This document shows, piece by piece, positions 26,356-36,022 of a stretch of 64,000 nucleotides of DNA. The position numbers and the translations under genes were made by a program. Positions within the stretch are counted from its first letter, which is position 1, and every line of letters begins with the position of its first letter. The notes beneath the pieces were generated by a model, which saw only the letters and a list, made by a program, of their open reading frames with translations, was not told the origin of the DNA and searched no databases. The DNA is from Atlantibacter sp032062175 (GTDB lineage: Bacteria > Pseudomonadota > Gammaproteobacteria > Enterobacterales > Enterobacteriaceae), in NCBI RefSeq assembly GCF_032062175.1, contig NZ_DAMBQK010000008.1, positions 62,001 through 126,000 of the forward strand, written 5' to 3'.

Positions 26356-27363
26356 CTAGCGCCTTTTCTGAATATCCAGCGTTAATTCAGCGAGCGTTTT
26401 TGCGCCGTCGATGGCATTCGCACATAACAGACTCGCCCGAGCACAGGCATGCGCCAGTAAAATACTGTCAGAAAGCGACCAGCTTTCATGGCTACCGTAT
26501 AGCAGGCCCGCGCAGAACGCATCGCCTGCGCCGACGCTACCGGCTATCTCCTCCTGGCTTAATGTCATTGACGCTATCCACAGACCCTCACCGCCGGATT
26601 CAACACCAAACGCGCCTTCCGGGCAGTGTATCACCACACGCTGACGCACACCGGCATTCAGCAACTGCCTGGCGACAGCGCCGATCGCGTCAATATCCGG
26701 GGTATGGTCATCCTTACGCATTGCCTGGCCGCTAAACTCGCCGGCTTCCAGTTCATTAATCACCAGATAATCCAGCCAGGGCAGGGCGGGCATGACTAAA
26801 GGTTGATAGCGTGGATCGCCCTGGCGCGACACCAAATCCAGCGAAGTTTGATAGCCCTGCTGTTGCATCTGCGCCAGCAAGCGGGCACTGCGCGTGCCGT
26901 AGTCAGCGTCGGGTAAATCCAGGCTATCGAGCAGCAATAAATAGCCAAGATGGAAAATCTTCATCCTGCTGTCGAGATGATCAAATGCCGGTAAATCCAG
27001 CAACCGGTTCGCACCGGGAGAATGAAAAAAGGTGCGCTGACCGCTGGGATCGGTCATGACCTGGGTCATCGACGTTGGCGAGAATGAGGTACGCTGCACG
27101 TGTTGGCGATTGACGTGGTATTGCTCAAGCATCGCCATAACAAAATCGCCATCATGATCTTCGCCGATAAGGCCCACCGCCTGAAGCGGCAGGCCGGTAT
27201 GCATTTTCGCGAGGGTGAGCAAAACGTTAAGCGGCGCGCCGCCCGTGGAGCGCTCACTGCGGATGATTTCTGTTAACCAACCCGGCTCCGGCCATTTCAC
27301 AATCTGATGGACATGGTCCACCAGCATATTGCCAGCGGCAATAACGCCTTTCCGTTCGCTCAT
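26356..27363 (-). CDS. PfkB-family carbohydrate kinase
   Basis: Ribokinase-fold sugar kinase, 335 residues. It has the N-terminal 'GGAPLNVLLTLAKM' signature and the C-terminal 'AGSVGAGDAFCAGLLYGSH' with the catalytic Asp. Last gene of the sugar operon, nine bases after the aldolase. Predicted to phosphorylate the ketose made by the isomerase, giving a ketose phosphate for the aldolase. The phosphorylated position is not known. Confidence 0.88.
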   Translation of the reverse strand: MSERKGVIAAGNMLVDHVHQIVKWPEPGWLTEIIRSERSTGGAPLNVLLTLAKMHTGLPLQAVGLIGEDHDGDFVMAMLEQYHVNRQHVQRTSFSPTSMTQVMTDPSGQRTFFHSPGANRLLDLPAFDHLDSRMKIFHLGYLLLLDSLDLPDADYGTRSARLLAQMQQQGYQTSLDLVSRQGDPRYQPLVMPALPWLDYLVINELEAGEFSGQAMRKDDHTPDIDAIGAVARQLLNAGVRQRVVIHCPEGAFGVESGGEGLWIASMTLSQEEIAGSVGAGDAFCAGLLYGSHESWSLSDSILLAHACARASLLCANAIDGAKTLAELTLDIQKRR

Positions 27364-27372
27364 TATCTCTCC

Positions 27373-28233
27373 TTACGCGTGCCCCGCGCTGCCAAAGGTG
27401 CGCATCTGTTCCGCCACCACATCGGTAATCGCTTCTTCAATCCCCAGCAGCAACTCAGCGAATTCGTCATACATTGGCTTACGATCTGCCATACGCCGTT
27501 CCACCGCACCCAGCGCCGCCTGAGACATACCGGTATAAAAGTTGATTTTATGGATGCCCAGCGAGATGGCGCGCCGGAAATCGGCATCGCTAATCCCCGA
27601 GCCGCCATGTAGCACCAGCGGAATACCGGTTTGCTGGCTGATGGCGCTGAGCCGGTCGAAATCGAGCTTCGGCTCGCCCTTATATTTACCGTGGGCATTG
27701 CCGATGGCGACCGCCAGAGCGTCGATACCGGTACTGTCGACAAATTCGCGGGCAATCGCGGGATCGGTGAATTTCGCGCTGTCCGCTTCGCCATACAGCG
27801 CGCCGCCTTCATCGCCGCCTACTGCGCCTAACTCCGCTTCTACCGATACGCCTACCGCGTGGCACATCTTCACGACTTCCCGGGTCTGGCGAACGTTCTC
27901 TTCATAACTCAGGGTTGAGCCATCAAACATCACTGAGCTAAACCCGAGACGCAGCGCCCGGACAACCGACTCAAAATGCAGGCCGTGATCGAGGTTGAGT
28001 ACGACCGGAATATCGTGGCGCGCCGCCTCGAATTTCACGGCTTCCACCAGTGAATCCAGCGACACGTATTTAAAATGCACTTCTGCAATATTGATGATAA
28101 ACGGTGAGCGCTCCTGCTTTGCCGCAGCGAAAAGCGCGCGCAGAAAGTGGCTATCCAGCACGTTAAACGCGCCGAGCGCATAGCCGTGCTGACGGGCGTG
28201 GGCCAGTCCGTCTGCAAGCGAAATCAATGCCAT
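27373..28233 (-). CDS. Class II fructose/tagatose-bisphosphate-type aldolase
   Basis: Zinc-dependent aldolase of the FbaA/GatY/KbaY family, 286 residues. Zinc and catalytic sites are visible: 'VVLNLDHGLHFE' (catalytic Asp and first His ligand), 'EAELGAVGGDEGGAL', 'AVAIGNAHGKYKG' (His) and 'LVLHGGSGISDADFRRA' (His). It should cleave a ketose (bis)phosphate into DHAP and an aldehyde. It lies between isomerase and kinase genes, in the order expected for one pathway. Confidence 0.9.
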   Translation of the reverse strand: MALISLADGLAHARQHGYALGAFNVLDSHFLRALFAAAKQERSPFIINIAEVHFKYVSLDSLVEAVKFEAARHDIPVVLNLDHGLHFESVVRALRLGFSSVMFDGSTLSYEENVRQTREVVKMCHAVGVSVEAELGAVGGDEGGALYGEADSAKFTDPAIAREFVDSTGIDALAVAIGNAHGKYKGEPKLDFDRLSAISQQTGIPLVLHGGSGISDADFRRAISLGIHKINFYTGMSQAALGAVERRMADRKPMYDEFAELLLGIEEAITDVVAEQMRTFGSAGHA

Positions 28234-28248
28234 GTTGGCCTCCTGGAA

Positions 28249-28932
28249 TTAACGGAAAACGCGGTATTCATTGCACAACACCAGTTGAGCGGGCTCGTCC
28301 TCTTCGATGGCGTTGAACCGTTCAAGGGGTTTAAGGAAGCGATTGTCACGGTCGTCGTCGTTTACCGTTGAGACCTCACCTGCCAGCACATCACCAAACC
28401 CGGCTTCAGCCCAAAAGCTGTGGTACATGCCGGGTGTCAGGCAAATGCTTTCCCCTGGTGCGAGGCGCAATTGGCTGCCGGCGCTGTGCGTCTGTCGGCA
28501 ACCATCGATGACCACCGTGACATCGCTTTGTTCGGGTTGTTCGTACTGGTCTGCATTCCAGATTTCGATAATTAAATTGCCGCCGCCCCGGTTAATGATG
28601 TCTTCCCGTTTGCGCCAGTGAAAATGCATCGGCGTCACCTGGCCATCCCGGACGTGCATGATTTTTTCGGCATAGCTTTTCGGCCAGGGAACGCCGTCCA
28701 CCGAGCCGTTGCGCAGGGTAAACAGCGTCAGCCCCTGGGCGGTAAAATTATTGCCGCCGAAGGCGGTCACATCCCAGCCGAGCTTTAAGTCGAAGACCTC
28801 TGCCCAACTGGCTTCATCCAGTTCGCGCCACTTTGTGGGGGCGAAGCTGGCAAACGGCGGCAGATGCACATCATGGCGGGAAAAAAACTGGCGTGTGTGG
28901 CCGATGATTTCATTGATTTCAGAGCGTTTCAT
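28249..28932 (-). CDS. D-lyxose ketol-isomerase
   Basis: Cupin-fold isomerase like the characterised D-lyxose isomerase Z5688 of E. coli O157 (227 residues, same length). Metal ligands are seen in 'TPMHFHWRKREDIINRGGG' (two His and a Glu) and 'LTPGMYHSFWAE' (His). It interconverts D-lyxose and D-xylulose, and in relatives also D-mannose and D-fructose. Its place between an ABC sugar transporter and an aldolase/kinase pair points to catabolism of an uncommon aldose. Confidence 0.92.
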   Translation of the reverse strand: MKRSEINEIIGHTRQFFSRHDVHLPPFASFAPTKWRELDEASWAEVFDLKLGWDVTAFGGNNFTAQGLTLFTLRNGSVDGVPWPKSYAEKIMHVRDGQVTPMHFHWRKREDIINRGGGNLIIEIWNADQYEQPEQSDVTVVIDGCRQTHSAGSQLRLAPGESICLTPGMYHSFWAEAGFGDVLAGEVSTVNDDDRDNRFLKPLERFNAIEEDEPAQLVLCNEYRVFR

Positions 28933-29012
28933 TGCATCTCCCTGGTAGAGTGTGTTCTCTGCCTGAAGAAGAGGCGTGAGAGGCAGAGGCGCCCCTCACC
29001 CTCGCCTGAAGG

Positions 29013-29954
29013 TTATTTCACCGTCCAGCCTTTGTAAGTGCCGATGTTGTTCTTATCAATCATCGTCACCGGGATCAGCACCGGTTCTTTCGGCGCAGGT
29101 TTGCCCTGAAGGATGTCATAACCGATCTCCACCGCTTTGGCCGCCATCACCTGCGGGTCCTGGGCTGGCGTCGCCACGAACAACGAGTTATCGCGTTTCA
29201 GGGCTTCTTCCGCATCCGGCGATCCGTCCACGCCGACGATAAAGAACTCGTTACGCTGCGACTGCTTCGCCGCCAGATCTGCGCCTATCGCCGTTGGATC
29301 GTTGATCGCGAATACGCCGTCGATCTTCGGATTCGCCGCCAGCAGCGAGGTCATTATTTCCAGCCCTCCTTCGCGGCTGCCTTTGGCGTTCTGGTTCCAG
29401 GAGAGCACTTTGATATCCGGATGGCGTTTGAATTCGGTCTGGCAGCCTTCCACACGGTTTTGTACGGCGGATACCGGCGGTCCGTTGATGATCACCACAT
29501 TGCCTTTGCCTTTCAGGCGGTCGGTAATGTATTTACAGGCGATTTCTCCGGCCTGGGTGTTGTTTGAGGTGATGGTGGCATCAGCCCCATCAGCCGCCAC
29601 GTCAACCGCCACGACCACAATCCCGGCGTCTTTGGCGCGTTTCACCGCCGGGCCGATGCCTTTGGAGTCCGCAGCATTAAGGATGATCATGTCCACTTTA
29701 GCGGCGATAAAGTTATCGATTTGCGCCACCTGCTGACCCAAATCGTAGCCGCTGGACACCAGCGTCACTTTCACGCCGTCGCCCGCCAGCTTACGTGCTT
29801 CCAGCTCCGCCCCTTTGGTGATCTGCACGAAGAACGGGTTGGCGAGATCGCCCACGGTAACACCGATGGATTTTAACTCTTTGGCCTGGGCGGCACCGCC
29901 GGCGGCCAGCATGGCACCTACGCAAAGCGCGGTGACAAGAGGTTTCAAACGCAT
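29013..29954 (-). CDS. Periplasmic sugar-binding protein (RbsB family)
   Basis: Substrate-binding protein of a CUT2 ABC importer, 313 residues. Signal peptide 'MRLKPLVTALCVGAMLAAGG' with cleavage after AQA. Mature start 'KELKSIGVTVGDLANPFFVQ' and 'VFAINDPTAIGADLAA', 'VGVDGSPDAEEAL' are typical of RbsB-like proteins. The ATG at 29954 is preferred: GAGGAAGAG lies just before it, whereas the ATG five codons earlier would put that site inside the gene. The ligand should be the sugar handled by the lyxose isomerase. Confidence 0.9.
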   Translation of the reverse strand: MRLKPLVTALCVGAMLAAGGAAQAKELKSIGVTVGDLANPFFVQITKGAELEARKLAGDGVKVTLVSSGYDLGQQVAQIDNFIAAKVDMIILNAADSKGIGPAVKRAKDAGIVVVAVDVAADGADATITSNNTQAGEIACKYITDRLKGKGNVVIINGPPVSAVQNRVEGCQTEFKRHPDIKVLSWNQNAKGSREGGLEIMTSLLAANPKIDGVFAINDPTAIGADLAAKQSQRNEFFIVGVDGSPDAEEALKRDNSLFVATPAQDPQVMAAKAVEIGYDILQGKPAPKEPVLIPVTMIDKNNIGTYKGWTVK

Positions 29955-29990
29955 ATTTCTCTTCCTCATATAGGGAGTAGGGTATTGTTG

Positions 29991-31010
29991 TTATGCACTT
30001 TGATGGTGACGGGTACGGTACTTGTCTATCAGCACTGCAATGATGATCACCGCCCCTTTGATCACCAGTTGCCAGAAGTAAGAAACGCCCATTAGGGTCA
30101 TGCCATTGTTGAGGGTCGCGATGATTAACGCCCCCACCAGGGTACCGGTGATGGTGCCGATGCCCCCAACAAAGCTGGTGCCGCCGAGAATAACCGCCGC
30201 AATCGCATCCAGCTCATAGCCCATCCCCAGATTGCCGTTGGCGCTGTACAGCCGTGATGCGCTCATCAGCCCGCCAAGCCCGGAAAGCAGCCCGCTCATC
30301 CCATAAACAAACAGCAGTACCAGCCATACTTTGATGCCGGTCAGACGGGCCGCCTGCATGTTGCCGCCTACCGCATAGATATGAACCCCCAGCGTGGTGC
30401 GGCGCAGAATGAACCAGCAAATCGCCACCACCAGCAGCGCAATCACCACCAGCCAGGGAATAGGGCCGAGGTAGGCGTTGCCTATCCATTCAAAACCGAT
30501 ATTGGAGTTGATGACCGTGGTGCCATCCGCCAGCAGATACGCCGCGCCGCGCAGCGCCGTGTAGGTCCCCAGCGTGACGATAAACGGCGGTAGCCCGGCA
30601 AAGGCCACCAGCGCGCCGTTAAACAAACCGAGCGCCAGCCCTAACATCAGCGCCGCAGGCATCGACAGCATCGACAGTTCCGGGGAGAGCGAGACCACCA
30701 TCGCCGCCACCGCCGTGGTGCCAAGTATTGAACCCACCGACAGGTCAATCCCGCCGGTCAAAATAATGAAGGTCATTCCCGCCGCCAGCACGATATTGAT
30801 CGACGCCTGACGGGTGATATTCAACAGGTTGCTTTCGGTAAAGAAGTTGGGCGCGATAAAGCCAAATACCGCCACGATCAGGATCAGAATCGGCAAAATT
30901 CCCACCGTTTGCATGATGTCGCCCATCAGCATTTTTTTCACTGAGGCGGATTTTGGGGCGGGTGAAGTGGATGGCGTCATGGTTGGCCCCTTTTGGGAAG
31001 AGTTAGTCAT
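29991..31010 (-). CDS. ABC sugar transporter permease (RbsC family)
   Basis: Inner-membrane permease of the CUT2 family with about eight to ten helices and the motifs 'ILTGGIDLSVGSILGTTA' and 'ELDAIAAVILGGTSFVGGIG'. I use the ATG at 31010 (339 residues): AAGGCGG precedes it and it overlaps the stop of the ATPase gene by eight bases (ATGACTAA). Partner of the ATPase and the binding protein. Confidence 0.9.
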   Translation of the reverse strand: MTNSSQKGPTMTPSTSPAPKSASVKKMLMGDIMQTVGILPILILIVAVFGFIAPNFFTESNLLNITRQASINIVLAAGMTFIILTGGIDLSVGSILGTTAVAAMVVSLSPELSMLSMPAALMLGLALGLFNGALVAFAGLPPFIVTLGTYTALRGAAYLLADGTTVINSNIGFEWIGNAYLGPIPWLVVIALLVVAICWFILRRTTLGVHIYAVGGNMQAARLTGIKVWLVLLFVYGMSGLLSGLGGLMSASRLYSANGNLGMGYELDAIAAVILGGTSFVGGIGTITGTLVGALIIATLNNGMTLMGVSYFWQLVIKGAVIIIAVLIDKYRTRHHQSA

Positions 31011-32526
31011 TGCGCACCGCCTTGTGCCGTGAATCGTCAACGCCGGTAGCCAGCGTCATGATATTTTCCTGGGTGATGCCGAGACCGTTCAGTTCCCCGG
31101 CAATACTGCCTTCGCGCATCACATACACCCGGTCGCTCATGCCGACAACTTCCGGCAACTCGCTGGAAATCATCAGGATCGCCACGCCCTGGCGCGCCAT
31201 CTGGTTCATGATGCGGTAAATCTCGCTTTTTGCGCCGACGTCCACGCCGCGCGTCGGTTCATCCAGAATCAGAATGCGCGGGCCGATGGCGACCCAGCGG
31301 GAAATCAACAGCTTCTGCTGGTTGCCGCCAGACAATCCGCCCGCCCGTACCTGGGCATGGGGCACGCGGATATTGAGCGTGGCGATAGCGTCATCGGAAA
31401 TCGACTGCGCTTTTTTGCGATTCAGCAGCCCGTAACTGGCGTCGCGTTCCAGCGTCGCCATGGTGATGTTTTCCTGCGCCGCCATTTCCAGAAACAGCCC
31501 TTGCTCTTTGCGGTTTTCGGTTAAAAAGCCGATGCCGCGATCGATAGCATCGCGCGGGGAGTGGATCACCGCCGGTTTGCCGTCGATTTCGATACTGCCG
31601 CCGGTGGCTTTGCGCACCCCGAAAATCAGCTGCGCCAGCTCAGAACGGCCCGCGCCGACCAGACCTGCCAGCGCGACCACTTCACCGGCACGTACCTCCA
31701 GGCTGACCGGCTGGATTTTTTCGCCGTCGGTCAGATGATGCACCGCGAGCCGGACTTCGCCGCGCGGGATATCACGCTCTTTATTAAACAGATCGCTCAG
31801 CGGGCGGCCCACCATCATGCGTACCAGTTCCTGGGCGTTCAGCTGGTCACGCTCAAGGCTGCCCACGTACTGGCCATCGCGCAGCACGCTGACGCGGTCG
31901 GACAGCTCGTAAACTTCCGCCATGCGGTGGCTGATGTAGATAATCGCCATGCCTTCATTACGCAGCCGCATAATCAGCTCGAACAGGCGATGGGTTTCAC
32001 GGGAAGAAAGAGCGGCGGTGGGTTCATCCATCACCAGAATGCGGCTGTTGCGATGCAGCGCGCGGGCAATTTCAACCTGCTGCTGTTCGGCGATGGTCAG
32101 TCGCATCACCCGGTCGGTAGCGCGGAACTGCGCGCCAAGCCGGTCGATAACTTTCTGGGCCTGCGCCACCATCTCTTTGCGGTTCACCAGCCCGGCGCTG
32201 GAAATTTCGCTGCCGAGGAAAATATTCTCGGCGACGGTTAAATTGGGCGCGAGCTGCATCTCCTGATAAATCAGCGTGATGCCCGCCTGTAACGCATCTT
32301 TCGGGCTTTTGATGCTGTAAGGTTGCCCGTCGATCAGGATCTCGCCGCTGGTGGCGGTATACGCCCCGGCGAGGATTTTCATCAGGGTGCTTTTCCCGGC
32401 GCCGTTTTCGCCCATCAGCGCGTGGATCTCGCCGGGATAGACCGTCAGGCTGACGCCTTTAAGCGCGTAAAATTTGCCAAATGCTTTGGCAATATCGCGC
32501 ATCTCCAGCACAGGCGTTGCGTTCAT
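31003..32526 (-). CDS. ABC sugar transporter ATP-binding protein (RbsA family)
   Basis: Duplicated ATPase of a CUT2 importer, 507 residues. The first cassette has Walker A 'GENGAGKSTLMKIL', signature 'LTIAEQQQVEIARAL' and Walker B 'ILVMDEPTAALS'. The second has a degenerate Walker A 'GLVGAGRSELAQLIFG', signature 'LSGGNQQKLLISRW' and Walker B 'ILILDEPTRGVDVG'. The start at 32526 follows GGAG by seven bases, better than the ATG four codons earlier. First gene of the six-gene sugar operon. Confidence 0.92.
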   Translation of the reverse strand: MNATPVLEMRDIAKAFGKFYALKGVSLTVYPGEIHALMGENGAGKSTLMKILAGAYTATSGEILIDGQPYSIKSPKDALQAGITLIYQEMQLAPNLTVAENIFLGSEISSAGLVNRKEMVAQAQKVIDRLGAQFRATDRVMRLTIAEQQQVEIARALHRNSRILVMDEPTAALSSRETHRLFELIMRLRNEGMAIIYISHRMAEVYELSDRVSVLRDGQYVGSLERDQLNAQELVRMMVGRPLSDLFNKERDIPRGEVRLAVHHLTDGEKIQPVSLEVRAGEVVALAGLVGAGRSELAQLIFGVRKATGGSIEIDGKPAVIHSPRDAIDRGIGFLTENRKEQGLFLEMAAQENITMATLERDASYGLLNRKKAQSISDDAIATLNIRVPHAQVRAGGLSGGNQQKLLISRWVAIGPRILILDEPTRGVDVGAKSEIYRIMNQMARQGVAILMISSELPEVVGMSDRVYVMREGSIAGELNGLGITQENIMTLATGVDDSRHKAVRND

Positions 32527-32610
32527 GGCGCACTCCATTCGGGGTCAGGTGCCTTCAATTGACCACTGCCAGATAAATGCATGATGTCAAAAGCCATTCA
32601 TATTTGTCAT

Positions 32611-32804
32611 ATACCCTTCATACTTCGCGTTGCAGATGCGTTGGCTACGTTCGCTCACCCCAGTCACTTACTGGTGTAAGCTCCTGGGAATTAATGAGAG
32701 ACATCCTGTCTCTCACCGAAGGCCAGCCGTTGGCTGGTCAAATTCGTTCCAGACGAATTTGTCACTCTCTTGCCGCCTTTCTGCACCACGAATTATTTTG
32801 GGTA
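32611..32804. repeat. ERIC element with internal insertion
   Basis: Enterobacterial repetitive intergenic consensus. The ends ATACCCTTCATACTTCGCG and AATTATTTTGGGTA and the core GCTCACCCCAGTCACTTACT ... GTAAGCTCCTGGGAATT match ERIC. The typical element is about 127 bp; this one is about 194 bp because roughly 70 bp (around 32695-32768) sit after the core. It lies between the divergent sugar operon and kinase gene, so it may affect their transcripts. The 377-bp gap 32527-32903 holds no other gene. Confidence 0.88.
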
Positions 32805-32903
32805 AAATGTTGAATAGTTAACATTGATCACATTCCCGCAACGCAACCGTGCCGGGGAACACTGCGAGGCGCTACTGTTTTGTTTTCGCCAGTGGAGTGG
32901 GTT

Positions 32904-35489
32904 ATGACACAGCCAGCCAGCCGATTTTTGACCAGCGCACGCGGGCGGTTACTGTTTTTTAATCTGCTGGTGGTGTCGGTCACGCTGATGGTGAGCGTGG
33001 TGGCGATTGTCGGCTTTCGGCACGCCAGCGTGTTGCAGGAGCAGGTTCAGAAGCAGACGCTCAGCGATATGACTGGCAGCATGGCGCTGGCGCGTGATAC
33101 CGCCAATGTCGCCACGGCGGCGGTGCGGCTAAGCCAGGTGGTCGGTGCGCTGGAGTATCAAAGCGAAGCGGATCGGTTAAAGCAAACACAGCTTGAGCTA
33201 CAGCGCTCATTGCATTTGCTGTCAATGGCGCCGCTGGCGGCTCTGGAGCCGGAACTGGTCAGCAATATCATTTCCCGCAGCATCCAGTTGCAGCAAAGCG
33301 TGACCCAGATGCTGGAGCGCGGCCATCGCCGCCATCTTGAACGCAACGCGCTACTGAGCGCCCTGTATCAAAACCAAAGCTATCTCCATCATATTCAGAC
33401 GCTTAATCAGCGAGCCGGGGAAACATTGCCCCCGCCTGCGCTGCTTATCGAAATGGATCGCCTGATCGACGCGGCAATCCAGACGCCGTCGCCGCGCCCG
33501 ACGGTGGAACAAATCGACGCGGTAATGCAGCAACTGCCCGCTCAGCTCCGCGAGCCGCTGGTTAACGGCATCTATCAGGACTTTACCCGACAGTTGGGCC
33601 AGCTTGATCCGCTCTCCGCCGCGCTGGCGGAGAGCGATCTTGCTATTAGCTGGTCGATGTACCACATCAAAGCGCTGGTGGCGTTTCTGAATACCGACAT
33701 CAATCATTATGTCAAACGCGTGGCGCAGGAGTCGGCGCTGCGTACCGCCGCCAGCCATAAAGAACTGCGCTCGATGATCCTGTTTATCGCGGTGTTTGCC
33801 GCGCTGGCGCTGATTATCACCGGGTTTGCCGGGTGGTATATCTACCGCAATCTCGGCTCGAACCTGACGGCGATTTCCACGGCGATGGCGCGGCTGGCGC
33901 GCGGCGAGCGGGATGTGACCGTTCCGGCGCAGCAGCGGCGCGATGAACTTGGCGAACTCGCCCGCGCATTTAACGTATTTGCTCGTAATACCGCGTCCCT
34001 GGAACACACCTCGCGGCTGCTGAAAGAAAAAAGCACCCAACTGGAAACCACTTTTCACGCTATGCGCGACGGCTTTGCGCTGTTCGACAGCCACGGCGAG
34101 CTGGTGGTATGGAACCCGCAATATCCTTTGCTGCTGGGCCTGGAGGCGGAAGGCGTGCAGCGCGGCCAGCACTATCTCCAGCTGTTGCGTCACGTCGCGC
34201 CCCAGGATGCCCACATTCAGGAAAACCTTGCGCTGCCGCTGCCCCATCCGCAGGAGTTACGGTTGGCTGACAACCGCACCATCGAGCTGCGCTTTAGCCC
34301 GGTGCCGGGTCGCGGTATGGTCAACGTGGTGCTGGATCGCACCGAGCGTAAAGGGCTTGAAGAGGCGCTGGTGCACGGACAGAAAATGAATGCCGTCGGC
34401 CAGTTGACCGGCGGGCTGGCCCATGATTTCAATAACCTGCTGGCGGTGATAATCGGTAGCCTGGAATTAACCGCGCCCGATACGCCGGACGCGCCGCGCA
34501 TCGCCCGCGCGCTAAAAGCCGCCGAACGCGGCGCACAGCTCACCCAGCGCCTGCTGGCGTTCTCGCGTAAACAATCCCTGAATCCGCGCGCCGTACAGCT
34601 CAAGGCGCTGCTGGAAAACCTGGTCGAACTGATGCGCCATTCCCTGCCCGCGACCCTGGCCCTGGAACTGGAAGCACAGCAACCGGCATGGCCCGCGTGG
34701 ATTGACGTCAACCAACTGGAGAACGCCATTATCAACCTGGTGATGAACGCACGTGACGCGATGGAAGGGCGCAGCGGCATCATCAAAATTCGTACCTGGA
34801 ACCAGCGCGTGACCCGTGGCGACGGGCGGCGGCACGATATGGTGACGCTGGAGGTGATCGACGGCGGCTGCGGGATGTCGGACGAGGTGAAGGCCCACGT
34901 CTTCGAGCCGTTCTTCACCACCAAACAGACCGGCGAAGGCAGCGGTCTTGGCCTGTCGATGGTGTATGGCTTTGTGCGCCAGTCTGGCGGGCGTGTACAA
35001 ATCGATACCGCCCCCGGCCAGGGTACAACGGTGCGCCTGCAACTGCCGCGCGCGCCGCAGGCGGCCAGTGAACTGGCGCTGCCGGTCGATATTCCTGATG
35101 TGTCTTCACAAGATGAGCTGGTGTTGTTGCTGGAAGATGAAGCCGATGTGCGCCAGACGCTGTGCGAACAACTGCACCAACTGGGCTATATCACGCTGGA
35201 AGCGCAGACCGTTGAGGAGGCCATTAGCCTGCTGGATAACGTCGGGGAGATCGGCATCCTGATTAGCGATCTGATGCTGCCCGGCGGCGTAAGCGGCGCG
35301 GAAGTGTTGAACTACGCGGCGATTAATCATCCGCATATCGCCCGGCTGCTGATCAGCGGCCAGGACTTACGCACCGCGCAAGACCCGGTGGCGCAGCCGG
35401 ATGTGGAGTTGTTGCGTAAACCCTTTACTCAGGTACAGCTGGCGCAGGCGCTGCGTAATATGATGACATCACATAGAACTGAAACTTAG
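32904..35489 (+). CDS. Hybrid sensor histidine kinase with receiver domain
   Basis: 861-residue inner-membrane kinase. TM1 about residues 15-40, a periplasmic helical sensor to ~295, TM2 ~300-320, HAMP ('ISTAMARLARGERDVTVPAQ'), PAS-like domain (~385-490), HisKA with 'GLAHDFNNLLAVIIG' (phospho-His), HATPase with 'NLVMNARDAM', 'GCGMS', 'GEGSGLGLSMVYGF', and a C-terminal receiver with 'LLLEDEADVRQTL' and Asp in 'LISDLMLPGGVSGAEVL'. No HPt domain is present. GGAG lies seven bases before the ATG at 32904; the frame is open to 32880. Divergent from the sugar operon; probable partner of the response regulator at 24678. Confidence 0.9.
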   Translation: MTQPASRFLTSARGRLLFFNLLVVSVTLMVSVVAIVGFRHASVLQEQVQKQTLSDMTGSMALARDTANVATAAVRLSQVVGALEYQSEADRLKQTQLELQRSLHLLSMAPLAALEPELVSNIISRSIQLQQSVTQMLERGHRRHLERNALLSALYQNQSYLHHIQTLNQRAGETLPPPALLIEMDRLIDAAIQTPSPRPTVEQIDAVMQQLPAQLREPLVNGIYQDFTRQLGQLDPLSAALAESDLAISWSMYHIKALVAFLNTDINHYVKRVAQESALRTAASHKELRSMILFIAVFAALALIITGFAGWYIYRNLGSNLTAISTAMARLARGERDVTVPAQQRRDELGELARAFNVFARNTASLEHTSRLLKEKSTQLETTFHAMRDGFALFDSHGELVVWNPQYPLLLGLEAEGVQRGQHYLQLLRHVAPQDAHIQENLALPLPHPQELRLADNRTIELRFSPVPGRGMVNVVLDRTERKGLEEALVHGQKMNAVGQLTGGLAHDFNNLLAVIIGSLELTAPDTPDAPRIARALKAAERGAQLTQRLLAFSRKQSLNPRAVQLKALLENLVELMRHSLPATLALELEAQQPAWPAWIDVNQLENAIINLVMNARDAMEGRSGIIKIRTWNQRVTRGDGRRHDMVTLEVIDGGCGMSDEVKAHVFEPFFTTKQTGEGSGLGLSMVYGFVRQSGGRVQIDTAPGQGTTVRLQLPRAPQAASELALPVDIPDVSSQDELVLLLEDEADVRQTLCEQLHQLGYITLEAQTVEEAISLLDNVGEIGILISDLMLPGGVSGAEVLNYAAINHPHIARLLISGQDLRTAQDPVAQPDVELLRKPFTQVQLAQALRNMMTSHRTET

Positions 35490-36022
35490 TTTATTTACTA
35501 CAAAGGAGCTTTCAAAAGGTAAACTATTCTATAAGGTGATTTTTTATAAATAAAATGAATATAGTTAATGTAAGAAGTATTGAATACCTGTGGTTTCATC
35601 AGTTTTATAAGTAATTATGATAATTGCAATAAAAATGTATTGATTATACTTATGGATATTAAAATATAAATCTAAAATCTCGCATGCAATATATTAATTA
35701 TTGAAGTACATGTCGCACAGTATAATGTATATAACAACACGGATAATAATTTCAAGCTATAAAAATCAATTATGAGTAAAATCAAGGGATATAAATTATC
35801 AGTAATATATATTATAAATATATAATATATTGCGTTGGTATTTTCACTATAAAAATGAATTTTAATTCTATCCACTTGAAATATAAAAACATTTTCAATT
35901 AACAAGTTAACATATTTTAAAATAATTTTTAGGCTTTACATTCGGTTTGAAGATGGTAATTTTCATTTAGCCCATATGAAAACATGGCTAACCGTTAATT
36001 TTATAGAACAAGGAAGAATTAT
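35490..36022. other. AT-rich leader region of the island
   Basis: 533 bp with a sharp drop in GC right after the kinase stop. No convincing gene. It should carry the operon promoter; TTTATAG near 36000 resembles a -10. A hairpin TTAGCCCAT / ATGGCTAA (35967-35975 with 35984-35991) lies 32 bp before the first start codon and could be an operator or leader structure. GGAAG at 36011-36015 is the ribosome site of the peptide gene. Confidence 0.5.

Noticed and set aside
32577..32821. Two short + strand frames before the hybrid kinase
   Set aside because: They lie on the ERIC element, a non-coding repeat.
35672..35905. 77-codon minus-strand frame in the AT-rich leader region
   Set aside because: TTG start, no ribosome site, composition of random AT-rich DNA, and it opposes the promoter region of the peptide operon.
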